This document shows, one piece after another, positions 1-7,681 of a stretch of 43,505 nt of DNA. The translations under genes and the position numbers were made by a program. The notes under the pieces are model-generated. The model ran no database searches and was not told the origin of the DNA. It saw only the letters and a list, made by a program, of their open reading frames with translations. The DNA is from Parcubacteria bacterium SG8_24 (GTDB lineage Bacteria; Patescibacteriota; Patescibacteriia; SG8-24): positions 1 through 43,505 of the forward strand of contig LJNP01000003.1 of the NCBI GenBank assembly GCA_001303185.1, read 5' to 3'. Each line of letters starts with the position of its first letter. The stretch's first letter is position 1.

Positions 1-822
1 CACGCCGACGATTACGATCAGTCCGGCGAACAGGCCGACATCCAGGTGCTCGCCGCCGAACACCAGGAACAGGAAAATCGGCCAGATGACGAAACCGACC
101 TCGCCCTCGGCGCCGAGCGCCACCATGGACCAGGTCATATCCCGGTAATCACTCGAGAAAAGACGGCGGAAAGTCTCGAAAAAACCGAACTCGTAACGCA
201 CCCGGACCCGCGGCAGGAAGGCCAGGGGGATGAGCGACAGGAGTATCACCACGATGCCGACCAGGAAGGCCGCCCCGTAACCGTAGGAGGCGATCAGCAC
301 CCCTCCCAACATCGGCGCGCCGATGCCGATCAGCTGCTGGGCCGCATAGAATATGCCGATTTGCCGTCCCCTCTTGCCCTTCGTCGAGAATTCGGCGAAA
401 TCGACATGAAACGGCGCCCAGTAGAAACAGTTGAAGACGCCGAGGGAGACGACGATGATGCCCAGCATGAGCCAGGGATGGAAGTCGGGGCGGGTCGCCA
501 GGGAGAACGAGGTCACGTAGAAGACCACCCAACCGGCCGTGCCGACGACCATGCTCGGTATGAGCCCTATCCGCGAGAATATCCGGGCGGCCCAGACGAA
601 AAGCGGCAGGCGGATGAGACGCGATATCAGGAACCACAGGAGGACCTTGGACAGGCTCAATCCGAAGAACTCGTAAAGGAAGATGGGGAAGAATATCCAG
701 ATGAGGTTCGACGCAGCGAAACCCAAAAGACGGTTCGTCGCCAGCGAAGGCAGGGCTCCCAGATGCCTGACGTCGAACCGATGGGAGGGTGGTGTCTGTT
801 TCTGATGTCCGAAAAACCGCAT
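1..822 (-). CDS. MFS-type transporter, N-terminal 274 residues (cut by window edge)
   Basis: Integral membrane transporter of the major facilitator type; the substrate cannot be told. The 274 visible residues hold at least six hydrophobic helices (for example around residues 37-58, 62-83 and 90-110). A charged cytoplasmic loop, DFAEFSTKGKRGRQIG, sits between helices 4 and 5 and resembles the G-x-x-x-D/G-R-R-G loops of this superfamily. A PMLGGVLIASYG stretch after it is typical of helix 5. The reading frame runs unbroken off the left edge, so the C-terminal half is missing. The ATG at 822 lies exactly 6 bases after a TACAAT box with no ribosome site between, so the message is probably leaderless. 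No partner gene is visible. Certain as a gene, fairly sure of the family. Confidence 0.85.
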   Translation of the reverse strand, partial: MRFFGHQKQTPPSHRFDVRHLGALPSLATNRLLGFAASNLIWIFFPIFLYEFFGLSLSKVLLWFLISRLIRLPLFVWAARIFSRIGLIPSMVVGTAGWVVFYVTSFSLATRPDFHPWLMLGIIVVSLGVFNCFYWAPFHVDFAEFSTKGKRGRQIGIFYAAQQLIGIGAPMLGGVLIASYGYGAAFLVGIVVILLSLIPLAFLPRVRVRYEFGFFETFRRLFSSDYRDMTWSMVALGAEGEVGFVIWPIFLFLVFGGEHLDVGLFAGLIVIVGV

Positions 823-834
823 AGGGCCATTGTA
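823..834 (-). promoter_or_regulatory. -10 box of a probable leaderless promoter for the MFS gene
   Basis: TACAAT at 834-829 is followed by six bases and then the ATG, which places the expected transcription start at or next to the start codon. No convincing -35 box is visible. Confidence 0.5.
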
Positions 835-878
835 CAACCCTGGGGCCGACAACGGAACGTCCGGACCTTCGGGTCAGT

Positions 879-908
879 AAAAAAGAAACCCCCCATGAAC
901 CTGGGAGG
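879..908 (-). terminator. Intrinsic terminator of the 979-1476 gene
   Basis: On the minus strand CCTCCC (908-903) can pair with GGGGGG (894-889), one pair being G-T, followed by a T-rich run (TTTCTTTTTT). Confidence 0.6.
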
Positions 909-978
909 CAGAGACGATGTCGTCTTTTTCGCGGGCCGGTCGATGGCCTGTCGACGGCTCCGGATGATGCCGGTCCGG

Positions 979-1476
979 TCACCGCCTCTCGCGGTAGGCC
1001 AGGTCTTCCCGTAACGCCCGGACCAGCTCATGGAGCGTCGTCGCCCCGAGCAGGCCGGAAGGACACTCCATCGGCGCCTCGGTCGAGGCGAACCGACGTG
1101 GCGTGACGTACCGGACCAGGACGATATTGTCCTTGGTGTAGACCGCCTCGATCATGAACTTGCCGCCCCGGAACATGATGCAGGAGTCCTGTCTGGCGAC
1201 CAAGGGCATGAAACCCTTGACCTTGCTGTCCTCGACCGCCACCACCGACACGTGGCTGATGACGTTGACCTCAAGACCGATGAGCTCCGCGGGAGGCTCC
1301 TCTTCCGGAGGCGACAGGAGACGGTCGTTCAATATGAGGATATAGGCGATCAACGAAGCGGCGGCGATCACGATGATGGCCTTGCCGACCTTGATGCCCG
1401 GAGTATCCCGATGACCCTCCGGCTCCATCCGGTCCTTTTCCTTGACTTCCCGATGATTCCCGTTGCCCTCAGGCAT
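979..1476 (-). CDS. Hypothetical single-pass membrane protein
   Basis: No family recognised. The 165-residue product has a charged N-terminus, one transmembrane segment (about residues 33-51, AIIVIAAASLIAYILIL), a proline- and glutamate-rich linker (SPPEEEPPAEL) and a roughly 100-residue beta-rich soluble part that would lie outside the membrane. The C-terminal tail is helical and charged. The ATG at 1476 is chosen over an in-frame one at 1500 because GGAGGA stands five bases upstream of it. It has its own promoter (1529-1557) and terminator (879-908), so it is a single-gene unit. A sequence search against Patescibacteria would show whether it is lineage-specific. Confidence 0.8.
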   Translation of the reverse strand: MPEGNGNHREVKEKDRMEPEGHRDTPGIKVGKAIIVIAAASLIAYILILNDRLLSPPEEEPPAELIGLEVNVISHVSVVAVEDSKVKGFMPLVARQDSCIMFRGGKFMIEAVYTKDNIVLVRYVTPRRFASTEAPMECPSGLLGATTLHELVRALREDLAYRERR

Positions 1477-1528
1477 GACGTCCTCCGATCCTGATATCAC
1501 GACAGAAGATCACAATGAACATCCCGGC

Positions 1529-1557
1529 ACCATAACTCACTGCCCGCGTCATGTCAA
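1529..1557 (-). promoter_or_regulatory. Promoter of the 979-1476 gene
   Basis: TTGACA (1557-1552), 17-base spacer, TATGGT (1534-1529). Confidence 0.8.
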
Positions 1558-1619
1558 AGGTGTCGGCCCACCGCATGCCGACGGCCCGGCCACGACATTT
1601 CCCGGCCGCCCGATGTCAT

Positions 1620-1647
1620 AAAAAAATCCGGCGCGCTGGACGCCGGA
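1620..1647 (-). terminator. Intrinsic terminator of the 1662-2357 gene
   Basis: TCCGGCG and CGCCGGA arms (1647-1641 and 1633-1627) are followed on the minus strand by seven T residues. Confidence 0.85.
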
Positions 1648-1661
1648 GTAAGGCATATATC

Positions 1662-2357
1662 TCAGGACACCAACACCAGCCATTCGCCGGTGCCGAGCTC
1701 CCGCTCCATCGGATCCTTCGTCGGATCCCGCTTCTCCCCCACAGGAATGCAGCCGGGCATGAGCTGCATCAGGGGAACCATCGCGTCCATCCTCTTCTGG
1801 TTGCCGCCGACGGCGAAACCGACGAAATAGAGCAGGGCGTGGCAGAGGTTCTTGGGCAAGGACTCGCAGAGACGGTAGCCGAAACCGGATTGCCGCAGAG
1901 CGGTCTGCAGGCTGTCCGTCAACGGACGGCACAAGGACCGGTCCAGCACCCCCCATAGGGCATCGCCGAGCGACGGGCGCTTCTGGCCCTTGATCAGGGG
2001 CTGCTTCAGCGGGCCCCACATCGTCACGTTATGCTTGGCCCACAACGCGTCGAACAGCATCCGCTCGAGCGCGTACCACAGGCCGTTCCTCTCCCGGTTA
2101 CCCGACTCACGTTCGGCATCGTCGATTGCCCGGGCGATGGAGATGAACCGCACCGCCTCGACACGACGGACGACCGCCAGGGCGATGGCCCGCTTCATCT
2201 CTACGGCATCGAATTCGTCTTCACTCTTGAGCGGATACGGCCCGTTGTCGGCCATCTTGATGAAAGGGTTGAGGTATTCAAATGCCCGGAACACCAGTGC
2301 CTGGTCGACCGCGTGCTTCTCGCAGAACTCTCGCAACTGCTCCCGATCGGTGTTCAT
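1662..2357 (-). CDS. Hypothetical protein, 231 residues
   Basis: No family recognised. The product is soluble, mostly helical, and has no signal peptide or clear membrane segment. Visible features are an acidic N-terminal half, an RRVEAVRFISIARAIDDAERESGNRERNG region split by charged residues, and a hydrophobic stretch LCHALLYFVGFAVGG near residue 175 that is too short and polar-flanked to be sure of as a membrane helix. The ATG at 2357 is preceded by GGAGGA eight bases upstream. The frame remains open further upstream, to 2504, but that part overlaps the promoter and lacks a ribosome site. It is a single-gene unit with promoter at 2439-2467 and terminator at 1620-1647. Confidence 0.8.
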   Translation of the reverse strand: MNTDREQLREFCEKHAVDQALVFRAFEYLNPFIKMADNGPYPLKSEDEFDAVEMKRAIALAVVRRVEAVRFISIARAIDDAERESGNRERNGLWYALERMLFDALWAKHNVTMWGPLKQPLIKGQKRPSLGDALWGVLDRSLCRPLTDSLQTALRQSGFGYRLCESLPKNLCHALLYFVGFAVGGNQKRMDAMVPLMQLMPGCIPVGEKRDPTKDPMERELGTGEWLVLVS

Positions 2358-2438
2358 AGGATTATCCTCCGAAGGTTGTGATGATGGAATGAACCGCGCC
2401 ACCGGACGACTGTCTGAAGCCAGGCGGCGATACAAGTA

Positions 2439-2467
2439 AACATGGCATAATCGGCGCCTTTTGTCAA
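2439..2467 (-). promoter_or_regulatory. Promoter of the 1662-2357 gene
   Basis: TTGACA (2467-2462), 17-base spacer, CATGTT (2444-2439). The -35 is perfect and the -10 is weak. Confidence 0.55.
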
Positions 2468-2501
2468 TCCTCGGAGGAAAACTTCCGGGAGGTCCGCGGA
2501 A

Positions 2502-2540
2502 CAAAAAAAAGGCCGCGATTCAATCCTCGATATCGCGGCC
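2502..2540 (-). terminator. Intrinsic terminator of the 2520-3251 gene, overlapping its stop codon
   Basis: GGCCGCGAT (2540-2532) pairs perfectly with ATCGCGGCC (2519-2511), followed by eight T residues. The stop codon of the gene lies in the loop. Confidence 0.9.
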
Positions 2541-3251
2541 GGAGAGCACGTCCCAGACCATCCGGACGATCCGGCGGACCGCCGGATCCTCTGCCCCCCT
2601 GATGTCGGGCCGGCCACTGACAGACCATTCCAGGATGGTCTGACCCAAAGGATGGCCGTCCCACAGGAGGAAAAAGACGTCCCGACGCCGTACCAGGCCG
2701 GATCGGGTGGTGCCCCGAAGCGTAGCGACCTCCTCCGGCCGGTCGAACATCTGACGCAACGCCTCGACATCCATGCCCGGAAAAGGCGGGATGATGAGGC
2801 CGCGCTCGTTGAAGACCTCGTCCACCGCATGCTTCCTCCGGATGCCGACTTCACCGTTTCCGACCCGCAATCTTTCCCGGGTCCTCGGATGGACATGGCC
2901 GTTCCGGGCCATCAGGGCGTCGGTCTCGTCGATCAGACTCCTGACCTCATCCAGAGCCACTCCCCTCTGCCAGGCGACGAAGGAACCGCTCAGGTCCAGG
3001 AGATGCACGACCCAGGCATCCTCGAACCGGACCCCGTCCGGACGGCGGCTGACGATAATGTCATGACGCTTGCCGGAAGTGGCGCGGACGCACGGACTGC
3101 CGGCCGTCGGGTGACAGAGCCGTCGCTGGGCGACTCCCGGGATATCGGTACCGAACTTGATCACCAGATCGTAGAGGTTGGCCAATCCATCGCTGTCCAG
3201 GCCGGAGAGTGCCGGCGGAACGACGATCGGCGTGAAAGACAGGTTCTTCAT
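2520..3251 (-). CDS. Hypothetical protein, 243 residues
   Basis: No family recognised. The product is a soluble, arginine-rich protein without signal peptide. The middle holds a helical segment with RTRERLRVGNGEVGIRRKH, and the C-terminal part has a DVFFLLWDGHPLGQTILEW motif that looks like a buried beta-alpha unit. The start at 3251 is fixed by GGGAGG six bases upstream. The adjacent in-frame ATG at 3272 has no such site. It is a self-contained unit: promoter at 3319-3346, terminator in the stop codon region. The same design recurs for the genes to both sides, but I see no sequence similarity between them. Confidence 0.8.
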   Translation of the reverse strand: MKNLSFTPIVVPPALSGLDSDGLANLYDLVIKFGTDIPGVAQRRLCHPTAGSPCVRATSGKRHDIIVSRRPDGVRFEDAWVVHLLDLSGSFVAWQRGVALDEVRSLIDETDALMARNGHVHPRTRERLRVGNGEVGIRRKHAVDEVFNERGLIIPPFPGMDVEALRQMFDRPEEVATLRGTTRSGLVRRRDVFFLLWDGHPLGQTILEWSVSGRPDIRGAEDPAVRRIVRMVWDVLSGRDIED

Positions 3252-3318
3252 AACCGGCCTCCCGGTCTCCACTCCCTAAGTCATGGACCGGAGCGTCCTC
3301 ATGCAAAGATCCGTGACC

Positions 3319-3346
3319 ACCTTATCATCTCCGACCGCCCTGTCCA
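3319..3346 (-). promoter_or_regulatory. Promoter of the 2520-3251 gene
   Basis: TGGACA (3346-3341), 16-base spacer, TAAGGT (3324-3319). Confidence 0.6.
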
Positions 3347-3380
3347 ATGGAAAATCCCGGGCAGTAATGACGCCGGAATG

Positions 3381-3409
3381 AAAAAGACACCTCGATCTGC
3401 GAGGTGTCT
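3381..3409 (-). terminator. Intrinsic terminator of the 3452-4531 gene
   Basis: AGACACCTCG (3409-3400) and CGAGGTGTCT (3394-3385) form a 10-base-pair stem, followed by a T run. Confidence 0.9.
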
Positions 3410-3451
3410 GGTGGACCAGGGATCGCCTGCCCAGTCAACCGGCGCGGTCGG

Positions 3452-4531
3452 TCAGGAACCCTCCTCCGTGACATCCGGATCTTTTGTCTCCGGATTCGCG
3501 GTACCGTTCTGCTTGGCGGCGCCGTTCACCTTACCGTTCCTGGACTTGACCGCTTCCGACGGGCTCTCCTTCCGGGTCTCGGGAGGCTTCTCCTCGATGA
3601 TGCGCCGATGCAGAGCGATGCATCCCTCGATGATCCGCCCCACTTCCTCCGGAGGCAGCTTGCTGCCGAGCTCACGCGGCGAACCGCCATGGTTCTTGCC
3701 GCCGCCCCAACCCTTAGTCAGGTCATCGATGCCTTCAGCCTCATTGAGGGCCAGGCAGATCAGCTTCACCGGGAAAGGGATGAACGAGGAGAGCCGGCCC
3801 AGGGCATAGTGATACCTGTCGCCTTCGGAGGCCCGCAGCTCGACATAGGCAGTGATGCCCTTGCTGGCCATGCCGAACCTGGCGTGGATACCGACGCTCC
3901 GTACCAAGGCCCAGTCCTGATAGGATCCCAGGACCTCGAAACGGGTATCGAGCTGCAGCTCCTTACCGCGCCCGAACAGGGTGCTGCGGACCCGACGGTG
4001 CATCTCCTCCACCAAGGCCTTCATGTTCCTGGCATCCATGGCTGTGAGCTCCCCGTTATGCCGGGCCTCGGTATAAGGCTCGCTGATCCAGGCCAGTTGT
4101 CTGATCAGCTGGCTGTCGCTCTTGTCGGCAGGGAAAAGCCCGGCCGACATGTCGAGGTGGTCCTCGAGACGCACCAGCTCGCGCAGGCGGGCCCGGGGGA
4201 CGTGATCCGGATACGACAGGACGTAAGTGGCCAGCACCACGTCCTGATCGCAATCGTTGAGATACAACGTCGCCTTAGGCTTGCCGTTCCTGGTCTGGAA
4301 CGTCTTATACAGCCCCAGCTTGACCAGACACAGGGCCTGTTCACAGCTGGAACGGGTCGCCATGGAGTCGACATCCTCATGATGGTTGATGTTGAGAATC
4401 AACCCATCAGGCGTCGAACGAGGCGCCCCCTTACAATAACCGTCGACAGCGATGCTGAACGGGGGATACTCGCTGCTGAAAGCGTCCCATTCCACCACCG
4501 TCCTCGGCTCGAAGATCATCTTCACTGTCAT
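3452..4531 (-). CDS. Possible divergent DHH-family phosphoesterase
   Basis: A 359-residue soluble protein with scattered motifs that resemble DHH/DHHA1 phosphoesterases. NHHEDVD (49-55) could be the metal-binding H-x-x-x-D-x-D motif, DCDQD (93-97) the second acidic motif, EDHLD (123-127) a degenerate DHH, and GWGGGKNHGGSP (274-285) the glycine-rich C-terminal GGGH loop. The order and spacing fit the family, but none is an exact match, so this is inference. The last 45 residues are charged low-complexity sequence and probably disordered. The start is supported by GGGAGGT six to seven bases upstream. Promoter (4589-4617) and terminator (3381-3409) make it a single-gene unit. A canonical DHH protein sits at 10336-11304. 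Alternatively it is a novel family. Confidence 0.75.
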   Translation of the reverse strand: MTVKMIFEPRTVVEWDAFSSEYPPFSIAVDGYCKGAPRSTPDGLILNINHHEDVDSMATRSSCEQALCLVKLGLYKTFQTRNGKPKATLYLNDCDQDVVLATYVLSYPDHVPRARLRELVRLEDHLDMSAGLFPADKSDSQLIRQLAWISEPYTEARHNGELTAMDARNMKALVEEMHRRVRSTLFGRGKELQLDTRFEVLGSYQDWALVRSVGIHARFGMASKGITAYVELRASEGDRYHYALGRLSSFIPFPVKLICLALNEAEGIDDLTKGWGGGKNHGGSPRELGSKLPPEEVGRIIEGCIALHRRIIEEKPPETRKESPSEAVKSRNGKVNGAAKQNGTANPETKDPDVTEEGS

Positions 4532-4588
4532 GTCTGTACCTCCCGCGACGGTCGGCGATCTCCCTGGATTCTAAAGGACTCCGGAGGC

Positions 4589-4617
4589 AATTTATCGCGG
4601 CGGTCTGGGGGCGTCAA
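4589..4617 (-). promoter_or_regulatory. Promoter of the 3452-4531 gene
   Basis: TTGACG (4617-4612), 17-base spacer, TAAATT (4594-4589). Confidence 0.75.
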
Positions 4618-4682
4618 GGAGGCCGGGGAGGACTCCGGCGACACGCCGACCTGACCAGGGACCGAGGCCGGCGTGGCTCCAC

Positions 4683-4712
4683 TTGAAGTTAAAGCGGAGC
4701 CGATGCTATACT
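4683..4712 (+). promoter_or_regulatory. Promoter of the Hsp20 gene
   Basis: TTGAAG (4683-4688), 18-base spacer, TATACT (4707-4712). It lies downstream of the in-frame ATG codons at 4673 and 4703, which argues for the 4745 start. Confidence 0.6.
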
Positions 4713-4744
4713 TGACGCGAAATCCGCTTAACCTGGGTCAGGGT

Positions 4745-5194
4745 ATGGCGATCCATATTCCGTTACTCAACAAAAGCGGTGAGGAGGACGTGGTCCTTTT
4801 CCCTCAAGCCGAAAAGAGATCGGCGAGCGGGAGCGGGACGACCGAGGCCGAACCGTGGCTTGAAGGTCAGGACGAAGGACAACTGGCCGTCGATGTCTTT
4901 GAGACCGAGGGGGAGATCGTGGTGAAATCGGCTATCGCCGGCGTCAAGGAAGAGGATCTGGAGGTGTTCCTGCACAATGACATGCTGACGATCCGCGGCC
5001 AGCGGACCCATGACAGCGAGCCGAGCGCGCGCTATGCGGTGCGCGAATGCCACTGGGGGCCCTTCTCCCGCTCGCTGATCCTGCCCAAAGAGATAGACGC
5101 CGACCGCATTGCGGCCACGCTCAAGAACGGGATCATGACGGTGCGCCTGCCGAAAATCGAGCGATCCAAGAAGATCTTCGTCAAGAAGCTGTGA
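4745..5194 (+). CDS. Hsp20/alpha-crystallin small heat shock protein
   Basis: An ATP-independent holdase chaperone that binds unfolding proteins in the cytoplasm as oligomers. The 149-residue product has a variable, partly disordered N-terminus and an alpha-crystallin domain from about residue 42 to 139. Recognisable parts are LAVDVFETEGEIVVKSAIAG, the LTIRGQR strand and the signature AATLKNGIMTVRLPK near the end. A C-terminal I-x-I/V motif is not obvious, since the protein ends KKIFVKKL. I choose the ATG at 4745 because the promoter at 4683-4712 would put transcription start near 4719. The ribosome site is weak. No CIRCE-type repeat is visible. The next gene follows after 59 bases with only a U-less hairpin between, so read-through is possible. 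Confidence 0.93.
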   Translation: MAIHIPLLNKSGEEDVVLFPQAEKRSASGSGTTEAEPWLEGQDEGQLAVDVFETEGEIVVKSAIAGVKEEDLEVFLHNDMLTIRGQRTHDSEPSARYAVRECHWGPFSRSLILPKEIDADRIAATLKNGIMTVRLPKIERSKKIFVKKL

Positions 5195-5196
5195 CG

Positions 5197-5226
5197 GCCC
5201 GTCCGGTGACGACGGATGACGGGCCG
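5197..5226 (+). repeat. Intergenic hairpin between the Hsp20 and VanW genes
   Basis: GGCCCGTC and GACGGGCC arms form an eight-base-pair stem with a 14-base loop. No T run follows, so it is not a classical terminator. It may stabilise the upstream message. Confidence 0.5.
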
Positions 5227-5253
5227 GGTCAGCGGACATACTGCCTCAATCTA

Positions 5254-7222
5254 CATGAAGACGAACCGCGCCGGATCGGCCGACCTGTTACGGGCCCGCG
5301 GGGTCCGGAAGGCCGGCCGCGGTAAGAACATCAGACAAAGGGTCAGGTCACCCTTTCCGGTTCGGGGGGTGGCTGTTTTTCTGTTCATCCTGACCGCAGT
5401 CCTGATCGGCACCTTCGGACTTTTCGCCCGCCCTGGCGGATCCGGCATCGTCGAGGGGGTCTATGTCGGTCCGGTCTATGTCGGCGGCATGACCATCGAA
5501 GAGGCACGCGAGGCTATCCGGACCCACGTTGACGGGTTCTCCTTGACCTTCACTTCGCCGCTGGGTGGGGCGTCCGTCCTGCCCCCGAGAGGTGGTCAGG
5601 TACGCCCGCTGCTCTCCTTCGAGACGGAATCGGCCCTCGATCAGGCCTTCGGCATCGGACGCCATTCCAATATCCTGATGGCCGCGGCCTCCCGTCTCGG
5701 CGCCTCGATGTTCGGGAAACGTATCGCCCTGCCGCACTCCCTCGATGAGGAGCTGCTGGATACCCTGTTGCACCGGGAGATGAGCGACCTGATACGGCCG
5801 ACGCGCGAGGCCGGCCTCCGTATCGTGGTCGACGAAGATGGGAATTATCATATCGAGGTCGTACCGGAGCGGGCCGGCACGGAGATCGATGTCGACCGAC
5901 TGATCAGATTGGCCCGTCAGCGGGTCGAAACGGTATCGTCTGAACCGATTGAGGTCGAGATATCCGAACACGATCCGAGCATCCATGTCTCGGATGTCGA
6001 GCCGCTCGTATCGGAGGCCGGGCCGATCCTGGAAAGACTGCCGTTGGACGTGTCGGTCCAGGGTGAATCATGGACGATCTCCCGTCAGACCGTCGCCTCC
6101 TGGCTGATCACCTCGCTCCAAGGGGATGCCGGAGACGACGGGGTGGTCCTGACGCTGGATCGGGACAAGATGCGCAAATACCTCGAGTCGCGTGGCACCT
6201 CAATCCATACCGAAGCCAGCGACGCCGTCTTCCGGCTGGAGGACGGACGGGTCGCCGAATTCATCCCCAGCACCGAAGGCCGAAGCCTAGATCTGGAGGC
6301 ATCGATCGAGCTGCTAACACGGCTCATACTGGAGGGTAGCGAAACGGGCGGAGAAGTGGCCGTCCTGCCGATCACCACGGTCAGTCCGAAAACAGACACG
6401 GCCACCTCAAACCCGTTCGGGATACGGGAGATCATCGGGGTCGGCGAGACCAATTTCCGCGGCAGCCCCAGCAACCGAAGACATAATATTGCCGTAGGCG
6501 CAGCTACGCTCAACAATATCCTCATACCGCCCGGTGAAGAATTCTCCCTGATCGGCGCCTTGGGCGAAATCGACGCCGCGCACGGTTACCTGCCGGAACT
6601 GGTCATCAAGGAGACGGAGACCATACCGGAATACGGCGGGGGGCTCTGTCAGATCGGCTCGACCGCGTTCCGTGTCGCCCTGGACAGCGGACTCCCCATA
6701 ACCGAGCGCCGCAACCACTCCTACCGCGTCCCCTACTATGAACGCGACGGGGACGGCAATTACATCGGGCCGGGCATCGACGCCACCATCTATGATCCGG
6801 CGCCCGACTTCAAGTTCATCAACGACACCCCGGCCCATATCCTGATCCGGACGGCCATCGACGGCAACCGCCTGACCTTCACCTTCTGGGGCACGGATGA
6901 CGGCCGGACCGTGGAGATGTCCGACGTCAAGGTCTGGAACTACCAGCCGCCACCAGAGACCAAATACGTCAAGACCACGGAACTGCCGATCGGCGAAGAA
7001 AAATGCACCGAGAGTGCCCACGCCGGCAGCAATACGGCCTTCACCTATACGGTCACTTACGCCGACGACGAGAAGAAAGAGACGGAATTCGTCAGTTATT
7101 ACCGACCCTGGCAGGCCATCTGCATGGTCGGAGTCGATCCCAGCGAACTGGAAAAAGAAGAGGCCGGCGAAATCAACCCGGAGATGACCGATGTCGACAC
7201 GGCCGGAGTCACCGGTGACTGA
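5254..7222 (+). CDS. VanW-family envelope protein with peptidoglycan-binding-like repeats
   Basis: A 655-residue protein anchored by one N-terminal transmembrane segment (about residues 37-57), the rest outside the membrane. Two repeated alpha/beta modules (roughly 70-260 and 270-375) resemble the putative peptidoglycan-binding domain found ahead of VanW domains. The VanW domain follows (about 385-530), with its hallmark EYGGGLCQIGST, the ITERRNHSYRVPYY strand and GIDATIYDP. The biochemical role of VanW is unknown; a link to cell-wall metabolism is family knowledge. The C-terminal 60 residues are acidic. The ATG at 5254 is preferred over 5216, which lies inside an intergenic hairpin. A CATACT box at 5237-5242 could give a nearly leaderless message. 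Confidence 0.88.
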
Positions 7223-7252
7223 ACCCGGGTGACCTGAACACGAAACTTCACG

Positions 7253-7277
7253 AAGACCGGTCACGGGCCGGTCTTTT
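7253..7277 (+). terminator. Intrinsic terminator of the VanW gene
   Basis: AAGACCGG (7253-7260) pairs with CCGGTCTT (7268-7275), followed by a short T run. Confidence 0.8.
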
Positions 7278-7333
7278 CGGGTGCCGGACGGTCGGGCGAT
7301 CAGTCACCCCATCGGTCCGGACCTTACGTAAAT

Positions 7334-7483
7334 GAAAAACCCCAGGGATTCGCGCTCAAGAAGATCATCCCAAGGAATATTCGAGCCGGAGCCCGAAGCA
7401 CCCTTCGAATAACCCCCATGCTTGTCGTGAGCGCGAATCTCCGGGGTCTTGTGTCCACCCCCGGCACGGGCAGTCCGAGGTGA
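7334..7483 (-). ncRNA. Candidate structured non-coding RNA of unknown class
   Basis: A strong promoter (7490-7518) would start a roughly 150-base transcript that ends in a long helix and a T run. The closing helix joins 7447-7429 with 7357-7339: 18 of 19 positions pair, one of them G-U. The run of five T follows at 7339-7335. Inside it, TCGAATA-type arms (7411-7405 with 7384-7378) form a second perfect seven-base helix. Near the 5' end TGTCACC can pair with GGTGGACA with one bulge. The layout of a closing helix, internal loop and apical helix recalls 6S RNA, but I do not see the conserved 6S, SRP, tmRNA or RNase P sequences. A short ORF on this strand (stop at 7304) starts only four bases after the -10 box and runs through the helix, so coding is unlikely. 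Confidence 0.6.
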
Positions 7484-7489
7484 CATCAA

Positions 7490-7518
7490 ACTTTACCATG
7501 AGCCCCGAAACATGTCAA
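7490..7518 (-). promoter_or_regulatory. Promoter of the candidate non-coding RNA
   Basis: TTGACA (7518-7513), 17-base spacer, TAAAGT (7495-7490). Confidence 0.8.
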
Positions 7519-7600
7519 GGTATCGGCCCTGCCGGCACCGTTTCGCCAAAAATGAGCCTAAAACGGGTTCCGTTGGCCTCCGATAAGCCGGCCGCGACCC

Positions 7601-7629
7601 TTGACATCCGGCCTCGGTTATGTCATCAT
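7601..7629 (+). promoter_or_regulatory. Probable promoter of the cysteine-rich gene
   Basis: TTGACA (7601-7606), 17-base spacer, CATCAT (7624-7629). The -35 is perfect and the -10 poor. Confidence 0.5.
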
Positions 7630-7681
7630 GACGCGTTGGTCGTTCCTTGGAATAACCGGATAAAAGAAAAGAGGAGGAATC

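Noticed and set aside
46-1014. 322-codon plus-strand frame at the left end
   Set aside because: The minus strand here encodes the MFS transporter with proper membrane helices, and the plus-strand product is a low-complexity, charged chain.
7304-7489. 61-codon minus-strand frame inside the candidate RNA
   Set aside because: Its start lies only a few bases after the -10 box, before or at the expected transcription start, it has no ribosome site, and it runs through the terminator helix.
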